Positions 41,970-49,071 of a stretch of DNA of 64,000 nucleotides are shown here, piece by piece. Position numbers and translations under genes: made by a program. Origin of the DNA: Candidatus Curtissbacteria bacterium. Its GTDB lineage: Bacteria; Patescibacteria; Microgenomatia; Curtissbacterales; GWA2-41-24. Under the pieces are notes generated by a model. That model was given only the letters and a program-made list of their open reading frames with translations, ran no database searches and had not been told where the DNA came from. The stretch is from contig JAUSJC010000010.1 of NCBI GenBank assembly GCA_030647775.1, positions 124,001-188,000 on the forward strand. Reading direction: 5' to 3'. How positions within the stretch are numbered: position 1 is the first letter of the stretch; each line of letters opens with the position of its first letter.

Positions 41970-41980
41970 TTTGAATTACT

Positions 41981-42529
41981 ATGAAAATCTTATTTTTAGG
42001 TCCGCAGGGATCAGGAAAATCAACTCAGGCGAAACTGGTAGCCCAAAAGCTTGACTTGCCGTATATAGAAATGGGACAGCTCTTAAGGGAAAAATCAAAC
42101 GGTTCTGATACCCAGGCGGGTGAGATAAGACAAGCGCTGGAGGTTGGCGATTTAGTTCCGGACGCAATTACAATTAAAACTTTACAAGAAAGGCTGGCAA
42201 AATCGGATTGCAAAAATGGTTTCGTTTTGGATGGTTATCCGAGAAATTATGCCCAAGTTGAGGGTTTACCATCCGGTATCGATAGGGTTTTTTATTTTAA
42301 AATTTCTGACGAAGAAGCAGTCAAAAGATTAATCGACAGGGGAAGGCATGATGATACCCTGGAAGTAATCTCAAGAAGGTTAGAACTATTTCACAGGGAA
42401 TCAGAACCGCTACTTACTTATTTCAGGCAACAAGGAATTATCGCTGAAATAGATGGTAGCCAGAGTATTAACCAAATCCAAGAAGAAATAGCGGGGATAA
42501 TTCAAAATGAGAATGATCAAAACAAATAA
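41981..42529 (+). CDS. adk: Adenylate kinase, short (LID-less) form
   Basis: 182 residues against 214 in E. coli. P-loop GPQGSGKSTQA, NMP-binding region with MGQLLRE, and GFVLDGYPRNYAQVE are conserved. The segment between DEEAVKRLIDRGRHDD and ISRRLELFHRESEPLL is direct, so the LID insert is missing. Balances ATP, ADP and AMP. Overlaps map by 23 nt. Confidence 0.94.
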   Translation: MKILFLGPQGSGKSTQAKLVAQKLDLPYIEMGQLLREKSNGSDTQAGEIRQALEVGDLVPDAITIKTLQERLAKSDCKNGFVLDGYPRNYAQVEGLPSGIDRVFYFKISDEEAVKRLIDRGRHDDTLEVISRRLELFHRESEPLLTYFRQQGIIAEIDGSQSINQIQEEIAGIIQNENDQNK

Positions 42530-43256
42530 AGAGTTAGGAATCATGAAAGTTTCCGGAAAAATCGCCGCCCTTGCCCTTAAAAAAATCCTGGGAAATGTTA
42601 GGCCGGGTGTAAAATGTGTTGATTTGGATAAAATTGCCCACCGGGAGATTAAGGCCAGTGGAGCGACGTCATCTTTTATGACCGTTGATGATTATAAATG
42701 GACGATTTGTACTACCATAAACGACCAGGTTGTCCATGGGATACCGGGAGATACAGTTCTTTTGGAGGGCGATATTTTAGGTATTGATATCGGTGCTTTT
42801 TACAAAGGTTTTCATAGTGATCTGGCTATTTCCGTTCCGGTCGGGAAAATATCACAAGACAAACAAAAATTTCTTGAAGTCGGGGAAAACACTTTAAATA
42901 AAGCAATCGCAATGGTAAAACCCGGTGCCAGAATTGGCGATATTTCCCAAACGATTCAACAGGGCATAGAAGAGGCGGGGTATTCCATCGTCAAAAACCT
43001 AACAGGTCATGGTGTTGGCCGTGAGCTTCATGAAGATCCAATGATCCCCGGATTTGGAAAAGCCGGCAAGGGGATGGAGATTGAAGAAGGGATGACTCTG
43101 GCAATTGAAGTTATTTATGCTCAAGGTTCGGGGAAAGTAAAATTAGAAAATGACAAGTGGACAATTTCAACAGTTGATGGATCACTCGGCGGACTTTTTG
43201 AAAAAACAATTGCGGTGACAAAAAGCGGCCCTATAGTGTTGACGCCATACATATAA
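42507..43256 (+). CDS. map: Methionine aminopeptidase, type I
   Basis: 249 residues with the pita-bread fold landmarks: substrate His in VVHGIPGD, metal ligands Asp in DILGIDIGA and HSDLAIS, His in LTGHGVGRELHEDP, Glu in TLAIEV and the last Glu in GGLFEKTIAV. Removes the initiator Met. ATG 42507 is used; ATG 42513 is equally possible. Between adk and infA, as in many bacteria. Confidence 0.96.
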   Translation: MRMIKTNKELGIMKVSGKIAALALKKILGNVRPGVKCVDLDKIAHREIKASGATSSFMTVDDYKWTICTTINDQVVHGIPGDTVLLEGDILGIDIGAFYKGFHSDLAISVPVGKISQDKQKFLEVGENTLNKAIAMVKPGARIGDISQTIQQGIEEAGYSIVKNLTGHGVGRELHEDPMIPGFGKAGKGMEIEEGMTLAIEVIYAQGSGKVKLENDKWTISTVDGSLGGLFEKTIAVTKSGPIVLTPYI

Positions 43257-43258
43257 TT

Positions 43259-43528
43259 ATGTACAATAACAGTTCGAACGAAAGTCGAAAATCAAAGCCT
43301 GGTGTTATCGAAGTAGACGGAGAAGTTCTCGAAGCCTTACCAAACACTTTGTTCAGGGTCAAGGTTGCCGCGGGTCAAATACCCGGTATTGCCGAAGATA
43401 AGATACTGCTTTGCCATCTTTCGGGAAAGATGAGAATTCATTACGTCAGGATTTTGCCGGGTGACAGAGTCAAAATTGAAATGACGCCATACGATCTTGC
43501 CAAAGGCCGGATCACGTATAGGTATTAA
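43259..43528 (+). CDS. infA: Translation initiation factor IF-1
   Basis: 89 residues: GVIEVDGEVLEALPNTLFRVKV, LCHLSGKMRIHYVRILPGDRVKIEMTPYDLAKGRITYRY. E. coli IF-1 has 72; here the N-terminus is about 13 residues longer and AAGQIPGIAEDKI replaces the usual short turn. OB-fold protein binding the A-site of 30S. Confidence 0.96.
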   Translation: MYNNSSNESRKSKPGVIEVDGEVLEALPNTLFRVKVAAGQIPGIAEDKILLCHLSGKMRIHYVRILPGDRVKIEMTPYDLAKGRITYRY

Positions 43529-43534
43529 GTCAAA

Positions 43535-43639
43535 ATGCAAAAGTTAAAAATCGAAGATATAAAATCCAAAATTGTATCGGGCTTTGCTCGTACAATTTTG
43601 TCCACTCAGGGAAAGGGAATATTAAGGGAAAACCGTTAG
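43535..43639 (+). CDS. Possible 34-residue leader ORF before rpmJ
   Basis: ATG 43535 to TAG 43637-43639 spans the RNA element at 43568 and ends inside the loop of its second hairpin. It shares GKGILREN with the ORF at 43781, but that similarity follows from the shared RNA. More likely an accidental frame in a structured leader; translation through it could still affect folding. Confidence 0.25.
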   Translation: MQKLKIEDIKSKIVSGFARTILSTQGKGILRENR

Positions 43640-43651
43640 GTTGTCCCTTAA
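43568..43651 (+). promoter_or_regulatory. Two-hairpin leader RNA, copy A (before rpmJ)
   Basis: Hairpin 1 (43568-43599): AAAATTGT/ACAATTTT outer stem, CGGGC-TTT-GCTCG inner stem. Then a purine-rich AGGGAAAGGG (43608-43617) and GGGAATA. Hairpin 2 (43622-43651): TTAAGGGA/TCCCTTAA with inner AACC-GTTA-GGTT. ATG of rpmJ is 7 bases later. Copy B at 43813 has the same layout with paired base changes. Confidence 0.75.
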
Positions 43652-43658
43652 AGTGAGT

Positions 43659-43772
43659 ATGAAAGTTCAGGCAAGCGTTAAAAAAAGATGTGTAAACTGC
43701 AAAACCGTTAAAAGAAAAGGTAGGATTTATGTGATTTGCATTAATCCTCGTCACAAGCAAAGGCAGGGGTAA
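43659..43772 (+). CDS. rpmJ: Large subunit ribosomal protein L36
   Basis: 37 residues, complete: MKVQASVKKRCVNCKTVKRK, then GRIYVICINPRHKQRQG. Four zinc ligands (C11, C14, C27, H32) are in place. It lies between infA and rpsM as usual. ATG 43659 is the family start; an in-frame GTG lies 6 bases upstream. No Shine-Dalgarno lies directly before it unless hairpin 2 brings the upstream AGGG tract close. Confidence 0.96.
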   Translation: MKVQASVKKRCVNCKTVKRKGRIYVICINPRHKQRQG

Positions 43773-43780
43773 CAAAAATA

Positions 43781-43900
43781 ATGATCGAAATACAAGAATC
43801 AAAACTAAAATTAAATTTGGATCTGGCTTTGCCAGGACAAATTTTTCCGATGAAAGGAGAGGGAATACTAAGGGAGAACCTTGGTGCTCCCTTAGAGTAA
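43781..43900 (+). CDS. Possible 39-residue leader ORF before rpsM
   Basis: ATG 43781 to TAA 43898-43900, ending immediately before the rpsM GTG. It runs through RNA copy B and shares GEGILREN with the ORF at 43535. Its abutting stop would suit translational coupling, but nothing else supports a functional peptide. Confidence 0.3.
   Translation: MIEIQESKLKLNLDLALPGQIFPMKGEGILRENLGAPLE
43813..43895 (+). promoter_or_regulatory. Two-hairpin leader RNA, copy B (before rpsM)
   Basis: Hairpin 1 (43813-43844): AAATTTG/CAAATTT outer stem, CTGGC-TTT-GCCAG inner stem. Then AAGGAGAGGG (43854-43863) and GGGAATA. Hairpin 2 (43868-43895): CTAAGGGAG/CTCCCTTAG with inner ACC-TT-GGT. The rpsM GTG is 5 bases later. 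Compared with copy A, stems differ by compensating changes while the TTT loop and GGGAATA are unchanged. Confidence 0.75.
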
Positions 43901-44305
43901 GTGGCTAGAATAGCAGGAGTAGATTTACCAAACGAGAAAAGAATAGAAGCAGCCCTCCCATACATTTTTGGGATAGGGCCGACATTGGCAAAAAAAATAC
44001 TGACCGATGCTGCTATTGATTCGAATAAAAGAACTAAGAATTTAACAGAAGAGGAACTGAATAAAATCCAAAGGGCTGTAGAAACTTATAAAGTCGAAGG
44101 AGACTTAAGACGCGAGATTCAAGGTAACGTAAAAAGGCTACAAGAAATTGGAGCTTACCGTGGTACTCGGCATGCCAAAGGATTGCCGGCAAGGGGTCAA
44201 AGAACCAGAACCAATGCAAGGACAAAAAGAGGTAAAAGAGTAACAATTGGTACTGTCAGAAAAGACGTTGTGACAAAAGCTCCAGCGCCCGAGCCCAAAA
44301 AGTAA
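43901..44305 (+). CDS. rpsM: Small subunit ribosomal protein S13
   Basis: 134 residues from GTG 43901: ARIAGVDLPNEKRIEAALPYIFGIGPTLAKKIL, then DLRREIQGNVKRLQEIGAYRGTRHAKGLPARGQRTRTNARTKRG. The C-terminal tail contacting tRNA is somewhat longer than in E. coli (118 residues). Confidence 0.97.
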   Translation: MARIAGVDLPNEKRIEAALPYIFGIGPTLAKKILTDAAIDSNKRTKNLTEEELNKIQRAVETYKVEGDLRREIQGNVKRLQEIGAYRGTRHAKGLPARGQRTRTNARTKRGKRVTIGTVRKDVVTKAPAPEPKK

Positions 44306-44312
44306 ATAGAAA

Positions 44313-44711
44313 ATGGATAAAAAAATAGTATCTAAAAATAATCGTCAGAAAAAAGAAGCCAAAAAGTTTTCGCACGCAAAAGCTTTTGTGACTGCCACAT
44401 TTAACAATACTCTTGTTAATGTGACCGATCCAAACGGAGAGACTCTGGTTTGGGGAACAGCAGGCGCGTCCGGTTTTAAAGGTGCCAGAAAAGCAACTCC
44501 ATATGCGGCAACTACTGCTGTTGAAACCGTTGCAAAAAAAATAAAGGAAAAAGGTATTTCAAGTATTGAAATTTACATAAAAGGTCCAGGTCCCGGAAGA
44601 GATGCCGCAATCCGAGCCTTTAAATCTGCCGGTCTTGAAATAACGGCAATTGCCGATGTAACCCCGATTCCGCATAATGGTCCAAGGGCATCAAAAAGGA
44701 GGAGAGTCTAA
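44313..44711 (+). CDS. rpsK: Small subunit ribosomal protein S11
   Basis: 132 residues: HAKAFVTATFNNTLVNVTDPNGETLVWGTAGASGFKGARKATPYAA and the C-terminal GRDAAIRAFKSAGLEITAIADVTPIPHNGPRASKRRRV with the conserved HNGxR motif. Confidence 0.97.
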   Translation: MDKKIVSKNNRQKKEAKKFSHAKAFVTATFNNTLVNVTDPNGETLVWGTAGASGFKGARKATPYAATTAVETVAKKIKEKGISSIEIYIKGPGPGRDAAIRAFKSAGLEITAIADVTPIPHNGPRASKRRRV

Positions 44712-44712
44712 A

Positions 44713-45321
44713 ATGGCGCGTTATACTGGTCCAAAGCATAGACAATGCAGGGCAGAAGGTGTAGCTATTTGCGGCCTTCCAAATTGTCCTGTCACCAAAA
44801 AAAATGCCGGGCCTCCGGGTCAACATGGACCAAAGGGTCGAAGAAAACTCTCGGAATACGGAATCCAGCTTAGGGAAAAACAAAAAGTAAAAAGAATGTA
44901 TGGAACTTTAGAGAAGCAATTCCGCAAATATTATAAAATTGCAGCCAGAAAAAAAACGGCGACCGGTGAGACCATGCTTTCTCTTTTAGAGACTCGCCTT
45001 GACAATGTCGTCTATCGTCTCGCTCTTGCCAGAACCAGAACCCAAGCCAGACAACTTGTTTCCCATGGGCACGTTTTGGTTAACGGGAAAATGGTTACAA
45101 TCCCTTCATTTAATGTTAAAATTGGTGACATCATTTCGTTTTCTGCCAAAGCTGCCAACCTCGATTTCATAAAAAAACTGTCAGAGGAAAATAAAGACGC
45201 CAAAATGCCCTCTTGGCTTGAAAAAAATGCGCTTGTTGGTAAAGTTCGCGACTTTCCCAAAAGAGAAGATATCGATATAGAAATTAATGAAAAGCTAATT
45301 GTTGAATATTACTCAAGATAA
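44713..45321 (+). CDS. rpsD: Small subunit ribosomal protein S4
   Basis: 202 residues from ATG 44713 (GGAGAG upstream). ARYTGPKHRQCRAEGVAICG with a Cys cluster (CRAEG, CGLPNC) that could bind zinc as in other zinc-type S4, then KRMYGTLEKQFRKYYKIA and the S4 domain LETRLDNVVYRLALARTRTQARQLVSHGHVLVNG. Primary 16S-binding protein and a classic autoregulator of the alpha operon. Confidence 0.97.
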   Translation: MARYTGPKHRQCRAEGVAICGLPNCPVTKKNAGPPGQHGPKGRRKLSEYGIQLREKQKVKRMYGTLEKQFRKYYKIAARKKTATGETMLSLLETRLDNVVYRLALARTRTQARQLVSHGHVLVNGKMVTIPSFNVKIGDIISFSAKAANLDFIKKLSEENKDAKMPSWLEKNALVGKVRDFPKREDIDIEINEKLIVEYYSR

Positions 45322-45336
45322 AGGAGGTGAAAATAA

Positions 45337-46257
45337 ATGCTTGATTTATCACAGGTTGAAATACAAACAGAAAAAGAGACAGCCGATTTTGGAAAGTTCA
45401 TCATAGAACCTCTAGATCAGGGTTACGGTCACACAATCGGTAATGCTCTCAGGAGGGTGCTTTTAAGCTCTTTACCGGGTGCTGCTATTACTCAGCTAAA
45501 AATAGCCGGAGTTAGACATCAATTTTCGGGAGTGGCAGGTATGTCGGAAGATATCGTCGAACTTATTTTAAATCTTAAAAAAGTCAGACTGCAAATTACC
45601 GAAGACAAGCCTGTTAAATTGAACTTGGAAGTTAAAGGCCCAAAAGTTGTTACAGCAGGAGATATCGAAAAAGCAGCCGGTTGCCAAATTGTTAACCCAA
45701 GTCTGGTAATTGCGCATCTTGCCGATTCAAAGGCAAAGCTTAGCGCACGATTGGTGGCTGAAGCCGGCAGTGGTTATTCACTTGCTGAAGAAAGGAAAAC
45801 TGACGAAATTGGAGTAATTCCAATTGATGCTAATTTTTCGCCGATAATCCACGCTAATTACAAGGTTGAGGCAACCCGCGTTGGCAGACTTACCAATTAC
45901 GATAAGTTAACTCTAGAAATAACAACTGACGGAACGATTAAACCGTCCGATGCCCTGAAATCTGCGGCAAAGATTTTGGTTGATTACTTTACAACCATTC
46001 GTGAGCCGCAAGTAGTCGGGAGAAAAGAAAAAGCGCCAAAAGCCGTCCCGCCTTCTGATGAACTGCTAAAAACTTCTCTTGAAGAGTTAGACCTTCCCGT
46101 AAGACTTACAAACAGTCTTAAAACCGGCAAGATCGAAACGATAGGAGATTTCTTGAACAGAGACAAGAAAGATCTTCTAAAAATGAAGAACATGGGTCCA
46201 AAATCGATCACCCAGGTAGAAGAAAAACTTAGGGAGAGGGGAGTTGAAGTAAAGTGA
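45337..46257 (+). CDS. rpoA: DNA-directed RNA polymerase subunit alpha
   Basis: 306 residues. N-terminal domain with GYGHTIGNALRRVLLSSLPGAAI (dimerisation) and a full C-terminal domain after a linker (LEELDLPVRLTNSLKTGKIETIGDFL, then LLKMKNMGPKSITQVEEKL). AAGGAGGTG Shine-Dalgarno 7 nt before ATG is the best in the window. GTGA overlap with rplQ. Confidence 0.97.
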   Translation: MLDLSQVEIQTEKETADFGKFIIEPLDQGYGHTIGNALRRVLLSSLPGAAITQLKIAGVRHQFSGVAGMSEDIVELILNLKKVRLQITEDKPVKLNLEVKGPKVVTAGDIEKAAGCQIVNPSLVIAHLADSKAKLSARLVAEAGSGYSLAEERKTDEIGVIPIDANFSPIIHANYKVEATRVGRLTNYDKLTLEITTDGTIKPSDALKSAAKILVDYFTTIREPQVVGRKEKAPKAVPPSDELLKTSLEELDLPVRLTNSLKTGKIETIGDFLNRDKKDLLKMKNMGPKSITQVEEKLRERGVEVK

Positions 46258-46712
46258 GACATCAGGTTTTCGGAAGAAAGCTCAACCGCGATATAAATTC
46301 GCGAAGGGCTCTAGCTTCCAACCTTGCTAGTTCTCTGCTAGTTGAGGGTCATATTATAACGACTTTGGCAAAGGCAAAATTCGTAAAGGTTTTTGCCGAA
46401 AAGTTAATTACTGATGCTAAAAGAACGAGCCTTCATACAAGAAGGTCTATTGCTTCGCGGCTCACGCACAAAGCATTTATCAGATTAATCACCGAAATTA
46501 GTCCAGGATTTGCAGGTCGCGAAGGGGGGTATACCAGGATTATTAAGTTGTCTACACGTCTTGGGGATTCTGCGCCAATGGCCAGAATCGAAATTTTAGA
46601 GTGGGATAAATCGAAAAGCATCACACTGACAAAAACGGCTAAACCGGCCAAGAAAGCCGCATCAAAGATCAAGCCCGCGCCAAAGAAGATAACAAAAATC
46701 GTAAAAAGATGA
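46254..46712 (+). CDS. rplQ: Large subunit ribosomal protein L17
   Basis: 152 residues: RHQVFGRKLNRDINSRRALASNLASSLLVEGHIITTLAKAKFVKVFAEKLIT, then GYTRIIKLSTRLGDSAPMARIEIL. A Lys/Ala/Pro-rich C-terminal tail of about 30 residues is extra. GTG start overlaps the rpoA stop; ATGA overlap with rplM. Confidence 0.96.
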   Translation: MRHQVFGRKLNRDINSRRALASNLASSLLVEGHIITTLAKAKFVKVFAEKLITDAKRTSLHTRRSIASRLTHKAFIRLITEISPGFAGREGGYTRIIKLSTRLGDSAPMARIEILEWDKSKSITLTKTAKPAKKAASKIKPAPKKITKIVKR

Positions 46713-47149
46713 AAAACCAAAAGTCGAAGACACTGACCAAAGTGGAAGTGCAAAATAATCAGGCTAAGGCTTGGTATCTTTTTGATGCAAAGTCTAAAGT
46801 TCTAGGCAGATTGGCAAGCGAAATCGCTTCAATTTTGAGTGGCAAAAATAAAGTTGACTACGTGCCTTATTTGGATAAAGGGGATTTTGTAGTTGTAATC
46901 AACGCCAAAGAGATTAAAGTTTCCGGTAAAAAAGAAAGCCAGAAATTATATTATCGGCATTCAGGCTACCCCGGTGGTTTAAAAAGTAAAAGCGTCCAAG
47001 ATACAAGAGAAGAGCAGCCGGAACAATTAATAAGACATGCGGTAGTAGGCATGTTGCCCAGGAATCGTCTTGCTCGTCAAATGGTAAAGAAGCTTTATGT
47101 TTTCTCCGGGAAAGATCATCCTTATCAGGATAAATTCTTAAAAAACTAA
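46709..47149 (+). CDS. rplM: Large subunit ribosomal protein L13
   Basis: 146 residues: WYLFDAKSKVLGRLASEIASILSGKNKVDYVPYLDKGDFVVVINAKEIKVSGKK, then YRHSGYPGGLKSKS and AVVGMLPRNRLARQMVKKLYVFSGKDHPY. Complete. Confidence 0.97.
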   Translation: MKNQKSKTLTKVEVQNNQAKAWYLFDAKSKVLGRLASEIASILSGKNKVDYVPYLDKGDFVVVINAKEIKVSGKKESQKLYYRHSGYPGGLKSKSVQDTREEQPEQLIRHAVVGMLPRNRLARQMVKKLYVFSGKDHPYQDKFLKN

Positions 47150-47151
47150 TC

Positions 47152-47574
47152 ATGGAAGAACAAAAGACTACCACTGGCAAAACAAGTCAAAATTACGTAA
47201 GCGCTCACGGCAGAAGGAAAGAAGCATCTGCCAGAGTCCGCTTATTTAAAGGCAAAGGAGATAATCTGATAAACAGCAAACCTATGTCTACTTTTTTCCC
47301 TTCCGTCGTTTCTCAAATCCGGCTTAATAAGGTTTTTGAGTTAACAAGGACTTCAGGCAAGTATTACGCAACAGTTACTGTTAAAGGATCCGGTAAAAAC
47401 TCACAGCTCGAAGCTGTTATTCATGGTTTGGCAAGAGCGCTGGCCACAGTCGAAGGACTTAGATCGATTGTTAAAAAAGCAGGAATGCTAACTCGCGACG
47501 CGCGGGTTAAAGAACGCCGCAAATACGGCCTCGCCCAAAAAGCCCGCAAAGGCAAGCAGAGTCCAAAACGCTAG
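47152..47574 (+). CDS. rpsI: Small subunit ribosomal protein S9
   Basis: 140 residues: SAHGRRKEASARVRLFKGKG and a C-terminal RSIVKKAGMLTRDARVKERRKYGLAQKARKGKQSPKR with the basic tail that touches P-site tRNA, ending KR as usual. Last gene of the ribosomal block. A TGTCCT/AGGACA hairpin (about 47584-47608) follows. Confidence 0.97.
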   Translation: MEEQKTTTGKTSQNYVSAHGRRKEASARVRLFKGKGDNLINSKPMSTFFPSVVSQIRLNKVFELTRTSGKYYATVTVKGSGKNSQLEAVIHGLARALATVEGLRSIVKKAGMLTRDARVKERRKYGLAQKARKGKQSPKR

Positions 47575-47645
47575 TTTTGCACGATGTCCTGAGTTCATCG
47601 AAGGACAATCACCAAAGCGATAAGTTCCTCTGCTAGTTTCTGAAA

Positions 47646-47675
47646 ATAAGTTCCCACATAGTCAACCAGGCCAGC
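47646..47675 (+). repeat. GTTCCMACATAGYCARCCAG repeat, copy 2 (left of LigT-like gene)
   Basis: ATAAGTTCCCACATAGTCAA then CCAGGCCAGC. The copy at 48275-48304 on the other side of the gene matches at about 26 of 30 positions. Confidence 0.55.
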
Positions 47676-47727
47676 TTTTTTAGGTATGCGCAGTGTACGA
47701 TATTGGAACTCTTGATATACTTTAGAT

Positions 47728-48264
47728 ATGCAAATAGGTATTGGAATACTTTTGGAAGAAGATGCTTATAATTACGCTCGAGATTTAGAGTTAAAGATAT
47801 CCAACCAATTCAACACTAAAGATGGGTTAAGACAACCACCCCATGTAACGATTAAGCCTCCTTTTGAGGTTAGTTCACTCGAACCATTCATTAGTTATTT
47901 TGATACATTGGTTAAGTCTATTAAGCCTTTCGAATTAGAATTGGGCGGTATAGATTCTTTTGCTCCAAGTGTGATTTATATAAAAGTTACAGAAAACCCA
48001 GATCTTGAAAACTTGCATTTAAAAATACTTGATGAACTGGAAGAACAATTCGACATTAAACCAAATCAATTTGAAGCAAAAGGGTATGCATTTCATTCAA
48101 CATTAGCGATGGGTGATTTGTCCCAAGATAAGTATGCTAAGGCAATGGAATATTTACAAAAGGAGAATAAATCTTTTAAGTTTAAGTTCACCACGATAGG
48201 ATTGTTTTATCTGTTTGAAGAAAAAGATTGGATAGTTATTAGGGTTGGAAAAGTTAAAGGTTAA
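47728..48264 (+). CDS. 2'-5' RNA ligase-like (LigT/2H phosphoesterase) protein
   Basis: 178 residues with two H-x-T/S motifs, PPHVTIKPPF (about 34) and YAFHSTLAMGDL (about 122), the hallmark of 2H phosphoesterases. These ligate or hydrolyse 2',5' or 2',3'-cyclic phosphates in RNA. ATG lies six bases after TATACT (47716-47721), predicting a leaderless mRNA. Two near-identical repeats flank it (47646, 48275), and it is more AT-rich than its neighbours, so it may be a mobile cassette next to a tRNA gene. Confidence 0.85.
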   Translation: MQIGIGILLEEDAYNYARDLELKISNQFNTKDGLRQPPHVTIKPPFEVSSLEPFISYFDTLVKSIKPFELELGGIDSFAPSVIYIKVTENPDLENLHLKILDELEEQFDIKPNQFEAKGYAFHSTLAMGDLSQDKYAKAMEYLQKENKSFKFKFTTIGLFYLFEEKDWIVIRVGKVKG

Positions 48265-48274
48265 TGTTGGAGTA

Positions 48275-48304
48275 ATAAGTTCCTAAATAGTCAACCAGTG
48301 CCAG
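48275..48304 (+). repeat. GTTCCMACATAGYCARCCAG repeat, copy 3 (right of LigT-like gene)
   Basis: ATAAGTTCCTAAATAGTCAA then CCAGTGCCAG. Partner of the repeat at 47646; lies 27 bases before the 3' end of the tRNA-Pro gene. Confidence 0.55.
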
Positions 48305-48330
48305 TCCTAATTTAACCTCAAAGACAGATG

Positions 48331-48401
48331 TCGGGGAGGGGAGAATCGAACTCCCGATACTGCACCCCCAGCGCAGTGTGTTACCACTATACTACTCCCC
48401 G
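48331..48401 (-). tRNA. tRNA-Pro (anticodon GGG)
   Basis: Read on the minus strand, acceptor arms CGGGGAG and CTCCCCG pair perfectly. The anticodon arm is CTGCG-CTGGGGG-TGCAG with anticodon GGG and G37. The T arm is GGGAG-TTCGATT-CTCCC. C1-G72 and discriminator A are normal for proline. The D stem has one mismatch. The CCA end is not encoded. It is the only tRNA I find in the window. Confidence 0.92.
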
Positions 48402-48490
48402 GTAAATATCCTTAATCGATAGCAGATCAACAATCGATAGAAAGTATTATATATCGTCTCGATTAATCAACCAATTATTGACGATCAATG

Positions 48491-48496
48491 TATAAT
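48491..48496 (+). promoter_or_regulatory. -10 box of the YerC-like gene
   Basis: TATAAT at 48491-48496 predicts a start near 48503, just before the palindrome at 48506. I see no good -35 at 17 bp. Confidence 0.5.
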
Positions 48497-48505
48497 TAAT
48501 TAGAC

Positions 48506-48527
48506 TACGATAATACGTATTATCGTA
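48506..48527. promoter_or_regulatory. 22-bp perfect palindrome before the YerC-like gene (candidate operator)
   Basis: TACGATAATACGTATTATCGTA in halves (11 + 11 bp) is a perfect inverted repeat placed at the expected transcription start and ending 9 bases before ATG 48537. A related palindrome lies at 48977. Confidence 0.75.
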
Positions 48528-48536
48528 TCAAGAAAG

Positions 48537-48971
48537 ATGGCACAAGTTTCTAAATACCCATTAAACAAAGAAACACAAACGAGATTATATAAACTCCTCT
48601 GGCAAGCTATTGTTGCCCTTAAAGAACCTATCGAAACCGAAGAATTTTTTAATGACCTTTTAACTTCAACAGAAAAGATTATGCTCGCCAAAAGATTAGC
48701 GATAGCAGTAATGCTAATTAGAGGCTATGATTACGAATCCATAAGAGCGCATCTAAGAGTTAGCCCTGGAACAATTAACTCTGTCTCTACATGGTTAAAA
48801 TATTCTGGAAGCGGTTATAAGGCGACTGTTGAAAGACTATTGAAAAAAGAGAAAGTGGATAATGTATTTGCAAGCATCGAAACCGCCCTAAAAGTTATCA
48901 AGCCTGAAAAAACAATTAGCCGTGCTCTTGCTAAAGGTTATCCCGAGCCAAAAAGAAAAGAACCTTTTTAA
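48537..48971 (+). CDS. TrpR/YerC-family transcriptional regulator
   Basis: 144 residues. The Trp-repressor-like all-helical domain covers about 10-110: LLWQAIVALKEPIETEEFFNDLLTSTEKIMLAKRLAIAVMLIRGYDYESIRAHLRVSPGTINSVSTWLKYSG, with the HTH at YESIRAHLRVSPGTINSVS. In YerC proteins the tryptophan-binding residues are not conserved and the ligand is unknown. The gene sits between a candidate operator palindrome upstream and a second one downstream that precedes recA. It is therefore probably autoregulated and may control recA. Confidence 0.88.
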   Translation: MAQVSKYPLNKETQTRLYKLLWQAIVALKEPIETEEFFNDLLTSTEKIMLAKRLAIAVMLIRGYDYESIRAHLRVSPGTINSVSTWLKYSGSGYKATVERLLKKEKVDNVFASIETALKVIKPEKTISRALAKGYPEPKRKEPF

Positions 48972-48976
48972 TAACA

Positions 48977-49000
48977 CTACGATGATACGAATCATCGTAG
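48977..49000. promoter_or_regulatory. Second palindrome, between the YerC-like gene and recA
   Basis: CTACGATGAT, ACGA, ATCATCGTAG: 10-bp perfect arms. It shares TACGATrATACG with the palindrome at 48506. It lies 72 bases before the recA ATG. Confidence 0.7.
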
Positions 49001-49071
49001 TAGAAATTACTGTATTGTAATTAGTTGTAGTGTGTAGTAAAAATAGCAATTGTTAAGCCCTACTAACCTTC

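Noticed and set aside
49001..49071. LexA/SOS box before recA
   Set aside because: No GAAC-N4-GTTC or CTGT-N8-ACAG pattern; only an AATTAC/GTAATT inverted repeat and the YerC-type palindrome.
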